Source of the DNA: Astropecten irregularis
Taxonomy: Eukaryota; Echinodermata; Asteroidea; Paxillosida; Astropectinidae
Direction: 5' to 3'
Length of the DNA stretch: 64,000 bases
NCBI GenBank assembly: GCA_963971285.1
Contig: OZ020248.1
Coordinates: 23,457,873 to 23,521,872 of the forward strand
The notes below the pieces were generated by a model. It worked only from the letters and a program-made list of their open reading frames with translations. It was not told the DNA's origin and did not search any database. This document shows, piece by piece, positions 1 through 11,504 of this stretch. Every line of letters starts with the position of its first letter. Position 1 is the first letter of the stretch. Both the position numbers and the translations under genes were made by a program.

Positions 1-100
1 CTGTCTGTGATTGATGATAGATGTACGTATGAAGCTTGTCTGTGATTGATGATAGATGTACGTATGAAGCTTGTATGTGATTGATGGTAGCTATACCATC
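1..100. repeat. Short direct repeats, unit about 35 bp
   Basis: Two nearly identical copies of a 35-bp unit containing GTGATTGATGATAGATGTACG lie head to tail, followed by a decayed third copy. A fragment of the same unit recurs near 311-340. This is a small minisatellite truncated by the window edge. No coding signal is visible. Confidence 0.8.
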
Positions 101-344
101 TAACCTTGTATTCTAACCTGCACTTTTTACTGTTACGATGCAATATTTCTATTTGTATATTCTTATAGTAATTTTGACCTTGTATCCGTATCTGTACCAT
201 TTTATGTATGTATTACTTAATTCTAAAACATGCAAAACCATAAAGCATTTCACTGTATGTATGTATATGTAGCCTATGTATATATAAGTGACAATAAACA
301 TTTCTATTCTACGTATGAGGCCTGTGAGTGATTGATGATCACTA

Positions 345-1290
345 CATATACTGGGGGAACTAGTAGGGGGCACTACTCCATACTGGGGGAACTACTGGGG
401 AACTACTGGGGGAACTAGTGGGCACTACTCCATACTGGGGAATTACTGGGGGAACTACTCCATACTGGGGAAACTACTGGGGGCACTCCTCCATACTGGG
501 GGAACTACTGGGGGCACTACTCCATACTGGGGGAACTACTGGGGGCACTACTTGGGGCACTACTGGGGGCACTACTCCATACTGGGGGAACTAACTACTG
601 GGGACACTACTGGGGGAACTACTGGGGGCACTACTAAGGGGCAATACTCCATACTGGGGAACTACTAGGGGGCAGTACTCCATACTGGGGGAACTACTCC
701 ATACTGGGGGAACTACTGGGGGCACTACTCCATACTGGGGGAACTACTAGGGGGCACTCCTCCATACTGGTGGAACTACTGGGGGCACTACTCCATACTG
801 GGGGAATTACTGGGGGCACTACTGGGGGAACTACTGGGGGCACTACCCCATACTTGGGGAACTACTGGGGACACTACTGGGGGCACTACTCCATACTGGG
901 GGAACTCTGGGGACACTACTGGGGGAACTACTGGGGGCACTACTAAGGGGCACTACTCCATACTGGGGGAATTACTGGGGGCACTACTGGGGGAACTACT
1001 GGGGGCACTACCCCATACTTGGGGAACTACTGGGGACACTACTGGGGGCACTACTCCATACTGGGGGAACTCTGGGGACACTACTGGGGGAACTACTGGG
1101 GGCACTACTAAGGGGCACTACTCCATACTGGGGGAACTACTGGGGGAACTACTAAGGGGCACTACTCCATACTGGGGGAACTACTAGGGGCACTACTGGG
1201 GGAACTACTCCATACTGGGGGCACTACTAAGGGGCAGTACTCCATACTGGGGGCAGTACTCCATACTGGGGGAGCTACTCCACACTTGGT
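345..1290. repeat. G-rich minisatellite (ACTACTGGGGGCACTACTCCAT family)
   Basis: About 0.95 kb is built from shuffled short modules such as CTACTGGGGG, CACTACTCCA and TACTGGGGGAA, arranged in a higher-order pattern. For example, the stretch from about 950 to 1110 repeats much of 790-940. G-runs occur on one strand only. The module boundaries are irregular, as expected of unequal exchange or slippage. No open frame spans it. Confidence 0.9.
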
Positions 1291-2355
1291 GCACTATTTG
1301 AAATCGCCGAATTGCAAACCTCCCCAACTTGAGAGATTATACAAGAGATCATCATGCAACAGAACAGTTTCATTAATCACTCCATGACACAGACTCTTTG
1401 ACTGCTTGTATATTTATTTCAAAGTCCCCCTCCACCATCATGACATTTGAATTGTAAAGTTTATAACACACTAATGCAAATAATAACCTTTAAAGGATCT
1501 CTGCAATAGGAATATTATGGCTTGAACATGTGCCAAAAAGCAACTATTTTATGGGGCCTTTGATTTTACCCACTTCCTCACACTGTTTCAGGGTTAACAA
1601 CAGGTTCTTTTGTTTGTATGCTAATTAGAATTCCCATATTAAGTATGAACCCAATTGATTTTTGCACAAAAAGTTGCGGTTGTTTTATAGGTTTTCTGAT
1701 AGACTTTTTCCTCCTCAATTGGTTTCATTGTGCGGAATATGTTCCTTTCACTCAACTGGTGGTGTAATTTCTTTGTGAGACCATTTCTGTGCCTCTTCAT
1801 TTCTTATGTTTTTCCATTATATTTTGGCTGTTGGTTCCCCACATGAGCATGCATGAAAATGCCCCATTTTGGAAAGCCATTTAAACGAAAATCAAATGCT
1901 GGTTTGGAACCAAAATAAGACTTGCCATTCATTATTTGTCAGTATATTCCCTGTATAAAGGCAATAAAATAACCTGACTGAAAAAAAGACTGCAGGAATT
2001 CCCTTTTTTAAATGAAGACAAGTTACAATGAATAAGAATTATTTTGGTCTAGTGGTTAATTTTTAGCAGATCCAGCAAACAAGAATGTTACAGTCAATGA
2101 TATAAAGTCACGGATCGGAATGAATATGACGGACATAGTATCCATAAAACGAAAAGGAGTGCTAACTTCTTTTCATTTGTGTAGTTTCTTGTGATATTAA
2201 ATCAAAACATTCTACCAGAAATTGCAATTTGGCATAATTGTTCTTTTACCGTTATTTTTTTCAGTTACGAGAACATAGGCATATATGACAAAATAGCCGT
2301 TCGAGGATAATGCTGCGATTATGGAAAATATAACTTAACACTAGAAAAACTACCG
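1291..2355. other. AT-rich stretch with no recognised feature
   Basis: No convincing exon, RNA gene or repeat family member was recognised here on either strand. It separates the G-rich minisatellite from the first family A element. Confidence 0.5.
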
Positions 2356-2664
2356 TTAAAGGTAATATCATACTTTGGTTTTGATCAAAGAAATACAGAT
2401 TCATAGGCACAAATATCAAGGAAGATAGAGTCACAGTCATACGTGAAAATTTCAGTTCCATACGGTGCCCACTTTTTGAGAAAACAGTGAAAAACAGCCA
2501 TAGTATTTAAAAGATCTTTCGGTCGTTGTTTGACTAATTTCTGGATAAATGCACCATTTCAGGCGGAACAATTTTAACGGTATGTTTCTACCAGCACCAT
2601 CTTCATACCCTGAAAGTTATACGTCAATTTGTGAACATTTCTGTTTTAGTTTCTTAAATTTATT
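2356..2664 (+). mobile_element. Family A TTAA element, 3' truncated
   Basis: The element starts with TTAA followed by AGGTAATATCATACTTTGG, the left end of family A. It continues with the conserved interior (ACAGTCAT, GGTGCCCACTTTTTGAG, GCGGAACAATTTTAACGG). The right terminal inverted repeat is missing: the sequence passes directly into the 186-bp satellite at about 2664, so the satellite or a deletion removed the end. Confidence 0.8.
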
Positions 2665-2841
2665 CCCCTCACAGATGAGAAATAAACCTGTTTTCATACT
2701 AGAAATGGGTTCTTTGTGCTCTAAGACACATATCTTGATGATTCCAAACGAAAAGGTCAAGTTTGGGGCAAAAAATAAAACATTTGGCCTATAGCTACCA
2801 TCAACCACATACAGGCACCATACATATAACTACCTCCTGAT

Positions 2842-3060
2842 TGTAGATGCAAAATGCCACCATGATAAACACACCCTTGACGATGGCCAAGAAGCTAAAG
2901 ATGTACTCAGTGGCACTCACTGATTGATTTGTCACGACGATAACAATGTTTGGGGCGGAGTAGCTGAACGCGATAGCCATAGCAAACCAGCATGAGAATC
3001 ATGGGAAGAACCAGAGTTATGATCATATTGTATGTAGGATTCGACAACAGGAATCATCTG
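2842..3060 (-). pseudogene. GPCR TM6/TM7-like exon, copy 1 (frameshifted)
   Basis: This is the first of four copies of an exon encoding two hydrophobic helices. It has a TTTTGCAG acceptor at its upper end and a GAG/GTAGTT donor-like junction at its lower end. Against copies 2 and 4 it has one extra base near 2985, inside the first helix, which breaks the frame. It also has a substitution turning NPS into NQS. It is probably non-functional. Confidence 0.5.
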
Positions 3061-3939
3061 CAAAACATAAAAACATTGAAATCTACCATTAATTATAACA
3101 AGAATGACAATTTTTGGCAAAAATGACAAAAACTTGCCATTTTTGGATGAAAAATCAAATGTTCTGAAATGGATTCAATTCACCTTGCAGAAATGAGAGA
3201 TAGACCTATTTTAACACTAGAAATGGCTTCTTTGTTTTCTGAGACACCTAATTGGATGATTTGGAACACTTTGGGAAAAGGTCAATTTTGGGCCAAAAAT
3301 GACAAATACAACAAGGGCCCTTGCCATTTTTTCAATTTTTGGATGAAAAATCAAGTGTTCTGTAATGGATTCAATTCTCCTCACAAATGAGAAATAAACT
3401 TGTTTTCATACTAGAAATGGGTTCTTTGTGCTCTAAGACACCTTATAGGATGATTCCGAACACTTTTGAAAAGTCAATTTTGGGGCAAAAATGACAAAAA
3501 CGACAAGGGGTACCCCCTTGCCATTTTTTTCAATTTTGGATGAAAAATCAAGTGTTCTGTAATGGATTCAATTCCCCTCACAAATGAGAAATAGACCTGT
3601 TTTCATACTAGAAATGGGTTCTTTGTGCTCTAAGACACCTTATAGGATGATTCAAAACACTTTTGAAAAGTAAATTTGGGGGCAAAAATGGCAAAAACAA
3701 CAAGGGGTACTTCCCCCAGCCATTTTTTAAATATATGGATGAAACATAAAATGTTTCAAAATGGATTCAATTCCCCTCACAGATGAGAAATAAACGTGTG
3801 TTCAAACTAGAGAAGGGTTCTTTGTGCTCTAAGACACCTAACATGATGATTTGGAACATTTTGGCAAAAGATCAATTTTGGGGCAAAAAATAAAACATTT
3901 GGCCTATAGCTACCATCAACCACATACAGGCACCATACA

Positions 3940-4172
3940 TATAACTACCTCCTGATTGTAGATGCAAAATGCCACCATGATAAACACACCCTTGACGATG
4001 GCCAAGAAGCTAAAGATGTACTCAGTGGCACTCACTGATGGATTTGTCACGACGATAACAATGTTGGAGGCGGAGTAGCTGAACGCGATAGCCATAGCAA
4101 CCAGCATGAGAATCATGGGAAGAACCAGAGTTATGATCACATTGTATGTAGGATTCGACGACAGGAATCATC
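3940..4172 (-). pseudogene. GPCR TM6/TM7-like exon, copy 2 (helix frame open)
   Basis: The frame is open through both helices: a first span LVLPMILMLVAMAIAFSYSA, a short loop with VTNPSVSAT, and a second span YIFSFLAIVKGVFIMVAFC followed by IYNQE. The spacing and the closing CxxNxEV pattern resemble TM7 of adhesion/secretin-type receptors (family knowledge, not a database result). Upstream of the helix frame, just inside the apparent acceptor, a TGA falls in frame in this and every other copy. I therefore call it a pseudo-exon, although a misplaced 5' border is possible. Confidence 0.45.
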
Positions 4173-5222
4173 TGCAAAACATAAAAACATTGAAATAGAC
4201 CATTAATTATAACAATTAAGGAAATTTTGGGCAAAAATTACAAAAACGACAAAAACTTGCCATTTTCAGATGAAAAATCAAATGTTCTGAAATGGATTAA
4301 ATTCTCCTTCCAAATGAGAAATAAACCTGTTTTCATACTAGAAATGGGTTCTTTGTGCTCCAAGACACCTTATACATTGATTAAGAACACTTTGGGAAAA
4401 AGTCAAATTTGGGCCAAGGGATACCCCTTGCCGTTTTTTCAATTTTGGATGAAAAATCAATCTTCTGAAATGGATTCAATTCCCCTCACGGATGAGAAAT
4501 AAACCTGTTTTCATACTAAAAATGGGTTCTTTGTGCTCAAAGATACCGTATAGGATGATTCCGAACAGTTGGGAAAAAGACAATTTTGACCCAGAAATGA
4601 CAAAAAGGACAAGGGGTAACCCTTGCCGTTTTTTCAATTTCTGATGAAAAATCTAATTTTCTGAAATGATTCAATTCCCCTCACGGATGAGAAATAAACC
4701 TGTTTTCGTACTAGAAATGGGTTCTTTGTGCTGAGAGACACCTATCTTGATGATTCTGAACACTTTGGGAAAAAGTCAAATTTGGGCCAAAAATGACAAA
4801 AACAACAAGGGGTACCCATTGCCATTTTATCAATTTTGGATGAAAAATCAATCTTCTGAAATGGATTCAATTCCCCTCACAGATGAGAAATAAACCTGTT
4901 TTCATACTAGAAACGGGTCCTTTGTGCTCTAAGACACCTATCTTGATGATTTGGAACACTTTGGGAAAAGGTCAATTTTGCCATTACACCTTGTCATTTT
5001 TTCAATTTTGGATGAAAAATCAAATGATCTAAAAAAGATTCAATTCTCCTCACAGATGAGAAATAGACCTGTTTTCATACTAGAAACGGGTCCTTTGTGC
5101 TCTAAGACACCTATCTTGATGATTTGGAACACTTTGGCAAAAGATCAATTTTGGGGCAAAAATGACATTTGGCCTATAGCTACCATCAACCACATACAGG
5201 CACCATACATATAACTACCTCC

Positions 5223-5440
5223 TGGTTGTGGATGCAAAATGCCACCACGATGAAGACACCCTTGACAATGGCCAAGAAGCTAAAGATGTACTCAGTGGCA
5301 CTCACTGCATGGATTTTTTACGACGATATCAATGTTGGGGGCGGAGTAGCTGAACACGATAGCCATAGCAACCAGCATGAGAATCATGGGAAGAACCAGA
5401 GTTATGATCTCGTTATATGTAGGATTCGACGACAGGAATC
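5223..5440 (-). pseudogene. GPCR TM6/TM7-like exon, copy 3 (frameshifted)
   Basis: This is the most diverged of the four copies. An extra base near 5308, in the loop between the helices, moves the reading frame into a stop. The T-rich change beside it alters the VTNP motif to VKNP. The acceptor-side sequence and the TTTTGCAG are preserved. Confidence 0.5.
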
Positions 5441-6217
5441 ATCTGCAAAACATAAAAATAATGAAATCTACCATTAATTATAACAAGAATGACAATTTTG
5501 GGCAAAAATGACAAAAACGACCAAAACTTGCCATTTTTGTGGAAAAACCAAATGTTCTAAAATGGATTCAATTCCCCTCATGGATGAGAAATAAACCACT
5601 TTTCATAATAGAAATGGGTTCTTTGTGCTCCAAGATACCGTACAGGATGATTCTGAACACTTTGGATAAAAAGTCAATTTTGACCTAGAAATGACAAAAA
5701 CGACAAGGGGTACGTACCCCTTGCCGTTTTTTAAATTTTTGATGATAAATCTAATTTTCTGATCTGGATTCAATTCCCCTCACAGATGAGAAATAAACCT
5801 GTTTTCATACTAGAAATGGGTTCTTTGTGCACTAAGACACCTTATAGGATGATTCTCAACACTTTGGGAAAAAGTCAAATTTGGGCCCGAAAATGACAAA
5901 AACGACAAGGGGTACGTACCCCTTGCCATTTATTCAATTTACTTGTAAATTGATTAGCTGTAGAGAAAATGCACTTCTTATGACCGTAACGGACATGACA
6001 ACAAGTGGCATTTAGTGTATAGGTTGAAAAATCACATGTTCTGAAATGGATTCAATTCCCCTAACAGATGAGAAATAAACCAGTTTTCATACTAGAAATG
6101 GATTCTTTGTGCTCTGAGACACCTTATAGGATGATTCCGAACACTTTGGGAAAAGGTCAATTTTGGGGCAAAAATTACATTTGGCCTATAGCTACCATCA
6201 ACCACATACAGGCACCA

Positions 6218-6454
6218 TACATATAACTACCTCCTGATTGTAGATGCAAAATGCCACCATGATAAACACACTCTTGACGATGGCTAAGAAGCTAAAGATG
6301 TACTCAGTGGCACTCACTGATGGATTTGTCACGACGATAACAATGTTGGGGGCGGAGTAGCTGAATGCGATAGCCATAGCAACCAGCATGAGAATCATGG
6401 GAAGAACCAGAGATATGATCACGTTGTATGTAGGATTCGACAACAGGAATCATC
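6218..6454 (-). pseudogene. GPCR TM6/TM7-like exon, copy 4 (helix frame open)
   Basis: This is the cleanest copy. It is open from SNPTYNVIISLVLPM through both helices to YNQE, then a GTAGTT donor-like sequence. It differs from copy 2 by few residues (SAPN against SASN, VKSV against VKGV). The in-frame TGA just after the CAG acceptor is present here too. One inserted base in an ancestral Q-M-I-L-L-S-N reading would explain it, so the damage probably predates the amplification. Alternative: a real exon whose 5' splice border I have misjudged. Confidence 0.45.
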
Positions 6455-7436
6455 TGCAAAACATAAAAACATTGAAATCTACCATTAATTATAACAATAA
6501 TGACAATTTTGGGCAAAAATTTCAAAAACTTGCAATTTTTGGAGGAAAAATTAAATGTTCTGAAATGGATTCAATTCACCTTGCAGAAATGAGAGATAGA
6601 CCTATTTTAACACTAGAAATGGCTTCTTTGTTTTCTGAGACACCTAATTGGATGATTTGGAACTCTTTGGGAAAAAGTCAAATTTGGGCCAAAAATGGCA
6701 AAAACTACATTTTTTCAATTTTGGATAAAAAATCAAAACTTCTGAAATGGATTCAATTCCCCTCACAGAAGAGAAATATACCTGTTTTCATAGTAGAAAT
6801 GGGTTCTTTGTGCTCCAAGACACCTTATAGGATGATTCCGAACACTTTGGGAAAAAGTAAATTTTGGGCCAAAAATGGCAAAAACTACATTTTTTCAATT
6901 TTGGATAAAAAATCAAAACTTCTGAAATGGATTCAATTCCCCTCACAGAAGAGAAATAAACCTGTTTTCATACTAGAAATGGGTTCTTTGTGCTCTAAGA
7001 CACCTTATAGGATGATTCCGAACACTTTGGGAAAAAGTAAATTTTGGGCCCAAAATGGCAAAAACGACAAGGGGTACGTACCCCGTGCCATTTTTTCAAT
7101 TTTGTATGAAAAATGGAATGTTCAGAAACAGATTCAATTCTCCTAGCATAAGAGAAATAGACCTGTTTTCATACTAGAAATTGGTCATTTGTGCCATGAG
7201 ACAACTATCAGGAAGATTCATAATTCTGTGGTGAAAAGTCACTTTTTTGGAGAAAATGACAAAAACGATAAGAGGTATCCCTTGCCATTTTGTCAATTTT
7301 GGGTGACAAATCGAATGTTGTGAAACAGATTCAATTCTCCTAGAATATGAGAAATATACCTGTTTTCAAACTTTGGGGTTGCGACCCCCAAACCCCCCTC
7401 TAGATCTGCTACTGGTTAGTATCACCATAGTGATTT

Positions 7437-7740
7437 ACTTTGTGACAATTTGCTTAGCAAGGATAGGTTTGCATCTTAAGATCAATCTTAGCGCTTCGTG
7501 AAATCAACCACTGGACTTCAGACTGTCAAGATCTTGAGATGTTATTCCTCACTTTCATGGCTGTCAGCCCGGCCATGGGGATAGCAGTGCTTGTATCCTT
7601 GATAACAACTCATCATGCTATGACCTTACCTTCTCCACACAGGAGTAAAATGGGTTTCATAACTGTTAGCAGGATAAGCAGTACAACATGGATCCTTCCA
7701 GAGAGCTGAGATGGCTTCAGAAAATATCATTAATGCTCAG
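7437..7740. repeat. Degraded fold-back plus SINE-like remnant
   Basis: Positions 7437-7500 carry inverted ends (GTGATTTACTTTGTGACAA near the left, CGCTTCGTGAAATCAAC at the right) of the fold-back type seen at 27620-27770. From about 7550 to 7730, segments such as GGTGCTTG-like, CACACAGGAGTAAAATGGG and similar match, in decayed form, the body of the SINE at 57303-57600. Confidence 0.45.
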
Positions 7741-7816
7741 TGAACAGTAATGATAAAAGCTTGATGTGTATTATATAATGAGCGTTGTTAGAAAGTCTCA
7801 ATATTTCTTAATATAC

Positions 7817-8046
7817 CTGCATAGTTGACTGTTTAGCTGGTTGGCCATCAGATAGTAACGTGCACTGCTCATAGGTGGAGTAAGGGAATGCTAGGTGCAG
7901 CCCAATGGCAGCAAAAAACATCTCCACGCAGACGAGGAAGTTCTGGTATCCCGCAGACACCGTCCCTGCCTGGACGGTCTCCCCACCGCCTTCTACCACC
8001 AGGGGAGTGATGGCACCCCCCAGCTCCAAGATGGCCAGCAGTACGC
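7817..8046 (-). CDS. Extra copy of TMEM184 penultimate exon (E')
   Basis: This 230-bp exon copy has acceptor TTGTAG at its upper end and donor GTATAT at its lower end, the same phases as exon E (21412-21641), and an open frame (GVLLAILELGGAITPL ... AGTVSAGYQNFLVCVEMFFA ...). I count nine base differences from exon E; eight are silent and one changes Arg to Lys (PAKQ for PARQ). Intron homology continues for about 65 bp on the 5' side and then stops. It lies about 12 kb beyond the terminal exon, so the known gene structure cannot use it without another terminal exon, which I did not find. It could be an alternative exon, part of a second gene, or an allelic fragment placed here by assembly. Confidence 0.7.
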
Positions 8047-8178
8047 CTACAAGAAAGGAACGAGATTGAATGAGAGATTAGGAGTCAATTCAAGACTGGA
8101 TGCAGTCAGCCACAAGGTGTAAAATCAACAATAAATAGAGGCTGGGTAAAGGTTCGACTAACCGTCTAGTTGTCTTCT

Positions 8179-8387
8179 GGGGGCCAATTTCATAGAGTTG
8201 CTTAAGCACCAAAATTTGCATAAGCACCAAAAACCTTTTGAATGTTATGCTCAGCAAACAATGGTCAAATACAAGTCAAAAGCAGTAAACATCACATATG
8301 AAAATTTGCTTGGTAATCCTGTTTGATCAAGGAAGACTTTTCATGCTTAAGCAAATTTTTCGCTTAAGCAGCTCTATGAAATTGGCT
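8179..8387. mobile_element. Fold-back element with GGGGCCAATTTCAT-type ends
   Basis: The left end GGGGCCAATTTCATAGAG and right end CTCTATGAAATTGGC are inverted repeats, with TTGCTTAAGCAC and TGCTTAAGCAG just inside them. There is no open frame. This is a non-autonomous element of the family seen at 15324, 21175, 35953 and 56050. No clear target duplication is visible. Confidence 0.7.
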
Positions 8388-8675
8388 TACGGTTTTAAGC
8401 AGCTGGGGTCTGTATGGACCTGTTGTGTGCTGTCACTTTATCTGATGTGTACAAGGCATTGTATGAACAAATTTGGATGCGTTTAGTTGTTTTTCTGCAC
8501 TTTGTTAAATTCAGAAATCACTGTATTCAATTCCTGAATAAAACTGAAACCAGCCAACAGGTGTACAGGTGAATGGAGCAAGGTCTAGTGCACTGCCTCA
8601 TTACAGTACCAAGCCCAGTCTACTATGGGTTTCGCATCTTAGTTATAGCACCTAACCAGTGTACCCTACCACATA

Positions 8676-9035
8676 GGTAGTATCATACTTTAGCTTTTAT
8701 CAAAGAAAGACAGTTTCATGGGCAAAAATATCAAGAAAGATACAGTAACAGTCATCTGTGAAAAGTTCAGTCCCATACGGTGCCCACTTTTTGAGAAAAC
8801 ATTGAAAAACAGCCACAGTATTTCTTAAGTTTTTTCCCTTTTATTTTTGATCTTTTAAAAGATCAAAAAGATTTTCTGTCGTTGTTTTACTGATTTCTGG
8901 ATAAATACACCATTTTAGGCGGAACAATTTTAACGGTATGTTTCTACCAGCACCATCTTCATACCCTCTTAGTTATACGTAAATCTGTGAACATTTCTGT
9001 TTTGGTTCCTTTGCAAAGTATGATACTACTTTTAA
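8676..9035 (+). mobile_element. Family A TTAA element
   Basis: This is a near full-length copy, from GGTAGTATCATACTTTAG to CAAAGTATGATACTACTTTTAA. The right-hand TTAA is kept; the left one is altered to CATA. A palindromic TCTTTTAAAAGATC sits in the middle, as in the other copies. Confidence 0.85.
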
Positions 9036-9228
9036 AGGCATAATACGGGATTGGTATTTAACTTGGACAGAACAGCTACAGACTGTTCATTTGTGTAATT
9101 TGATTTATCATCATAATCATGGAACAAAAACAAAACAGTGAAATTTTCAGCTCATATCATCATCAAAAACTGAGGAAAAACAGTGAAAAACGCTCACAGT
9201 ATTTTCAAATCTATTCACAGGAGGATAC

Positions 9229-9463
9229 TTGTGGACAAGTGGTTCCCAAAACTATAAAGAAAAGGACAAGTGGTGTCTAAAATTAGAAAGTTATAGGAAG
9301 GGAAAGCAACTTTTTTATTAGCTCCCAAACGATATTTTTGACTTTCAGCAAATGTTCCTGAGTCCTTAAAATCCTAGATTGAAGAGATTTCTCCAATATT
9401 TCAGTGAAATGTTCTTAGCTGCTTAATTTTGCTATGGTTTTAGGAACCACTTGTCCACAAATT
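9229..9463. mobile_element. Short inverted-repeat element (ACTTGTGGACAAGTGGTTCC)
   Basis: The left end near 9229 reads ACTTGTGGACAAGTGGTTCC and the right end near 9445 carries GGAACCACTTGTCCACAA. About 190 bp of AT-rich DNA lies between them. It has no coding capacity. Confidence 0.6.
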
Positions 9464-10164
9464 ACCAAAAAGTTGAAGTGCTATATACCTTCTAGCGACT
9501 GCCTTTCTCGAGTGGACGTAGCTAAGAAGACCATGGCCAGACGGAGCCCAGAATGATGGCAGAGACGATCCTTGCAGTTCAGTCAAGTGTCATCGTACGT
9601 GGTGTAGCCATCGGACTTCTACTGTGGTACTCTGGTAGTGTAACTACGTACTGTTATTGCAATGTGATGGACGCCCCTGTACTCGGTCCACCTTCATATC
9701 TTAAAGACACTGGTGATTTGCGTTGCTGGAGTTGCCATGATATCGCTCTGTATCTCGACAGAACTGCTGCCACTTTGTAATATTAATAATCCTATACTGA
9801 TTAATTTATTAGGAGGATTATACATGATAATGCCTTTCACCATCTTCACTTCAAACCAGTCATACCGTCTTGCATGCAGTTCAATGTTTACATTATGCTC
9901 TTGTGAACAAGAGAGGGCGCCATACCAGATACGCCAATGCAAATTCTTTGCATAGATCAATCAATTAGAATAAGTTCACTTATTGCGGTCTAGTGGTTGA
10001 AAAAAATTTTTTTTTAAATTAACAAAACAAATAAAATGGACTGCAGATGTGCATGTACAATGTATGTTTGCAATATCATTAGCCTTCCCAAATTAAAATT
10101 CCAATTAGTTTTACATTTTACAGACAGTTTTTGTATACTAGCTTCAAGTCCACTCATATATCGT

Positions 10165-10412
10165 GGGTTATAACATGAACCATCAGCTGAGGTTTGAAGC
10201 CACAGTGACACCCTGAAGTTTGGTCATTCCAGGGTTCAGGTGCTAACACCAACTAACTGTTAAATATTCAGTCTCTTTTATTTAGTTAAGTTCCAAGTCC
10301 TAGATACATACATTTAGTATGGGTTAATATTAACCTGAACCGTCAGCTGAGGTTTGAAGCCCCACGGACACCCTGAAGTTGGGCCATTCCAGGGTTCAGG
10401 TGCTAACACCAT
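10165..10412. repeat. Direct repeat, two copies about 160 bp apart
   Basis: An approximately 85-bp segment containing CAGCTGAGGTTTGAAGCC and CCATTCCAGGGTTCAGGTGC occurs at about 10170-10250 and again at about 10333-10412. The two copies are about 90% similar by eye. They immediately precede the 9-bp satellite. Confidence 0.8.
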
Positions 10413-10435
10413 CTGTACCAAATAATGTCTTTAAT

Positions 10436-11504
10436 ATCAACCCATCAACCCATCAACCCATCAACCCAACAATTACCCATCAACCCAACGACCCACCAAC
10501 CCATCAACCCATCAACCCACCGACCCATCAACCCATCAACCCACTGGCACTGACCCATCAACCCATCAACCCACCGACCCATCAACCCATCAACCCACCG
10601 ACCCATCAACCAACTGACCAATCAATGCATCGACCCATCAACCCATCAACCCACTGACCAATCAATGCATCAACCCATCAACCCACGACCCATCAACCCA
10701 CTGACCAATCAATGCATCGACCCATCAACCCACCGACCCATCAACCCACTGACCAATCAATGCATCGACCCATCAACCCATCAACCCACCGACCCATCAA
10801 CCCACTGACCCATCAACCCATCAACCCACTGACCCATCAACCCACCGACCCATCAACCCACTGACCCATCAACCCACCGACCCATCAACCCACTGACCAA
10901 TCAATGCATCGACCCATCAACCCACCGACCCATCAACCCACTGACCAATCAATGCATCAACCCACCGACCCATCAACCCACTGACCCATCAACCCACTGA
11001 CCAATCAATGCATCGACCCATCAACCCATCAACCCACTGACCCATCAACCCATCAACCCATCAACCCACTGACCCATCAACCCACTGACCAATCAATGTA
11101 TCGACCCATCAACCCATCAACCCATCAACCCACTGACCCATCAACCCATCAACCCACCGACCCATTAACCCACCGACCCATCAACCCATCAACCCACTGA
11201 CCCATCAACCCATCAACCCACTGACCCATCAACCCATCAACCCATCAACCCACCGACCCATCAACCCATCAACCCATCAACCCATCAACCCACTGACCCA
11301 TCAACCCATCAACCCATCAACCCATCAACCCACTGACCCATCAACCCATCAACCCATCAACCCATCAACCCACTGACCCATCAACCCATCAACCCACTGA
11401 CCCATCAACCCATCAACCCATCAACCCACCGACCCATCAACCTACTGACCCATCAACCCACCGACCCATCAACCTACTGACCCATCAACCTACTGACCCA
11501 TCAA
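10436..11504. repeat. Satellite built on the 9-bp unit CATCAACCC
   Basis: About 1.07 kb consists of CATCAACCC and the variants CACTGACC, CACCGACC and CAATCAATG, arranged in higher-order blocks. All are C-rich on the plus strand. The encoded THQPINP strings are a by-product of the repeat. The array ends directly at a family A terminal repeat (11503-11527). Confidence 0.95.

Larger units (their letters stand above)
2660..7370. repeat. Tandem satellite, unit about 180-200 bp, with embedded exon copies
   Basis: About 17 units share the core GAAATGGGTTCTTTGTGCTC and also carry ATGGATTCAATTCCCCTCAC and a GGGGTACCCCTTGCC-like segment. Successive cores lie roughly 180-205 bp apart. Four GPCR-like exon copies are interspersed, so a larger 1.0-1.3 kb unit was also duplicated. 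In places the unit is 186 bp, a multiple of three. The block ends near 7370 at a C-rich stretch. Confidence 0.85.

Noticed and set aside
345..1290. CRISPR-like repeat array
   Set aside because: Units are irregular, spacers are themselves repeats and the context is a eukaryotic genome; it is a minisatellite.
10379..10657. Open frame rich in THQPINP repeats
   Set aside because: It is the translation of the 9-bp CATCAACCC satellite; adjoining repeat in the same phase soon contains stops and there is no start or splice context.
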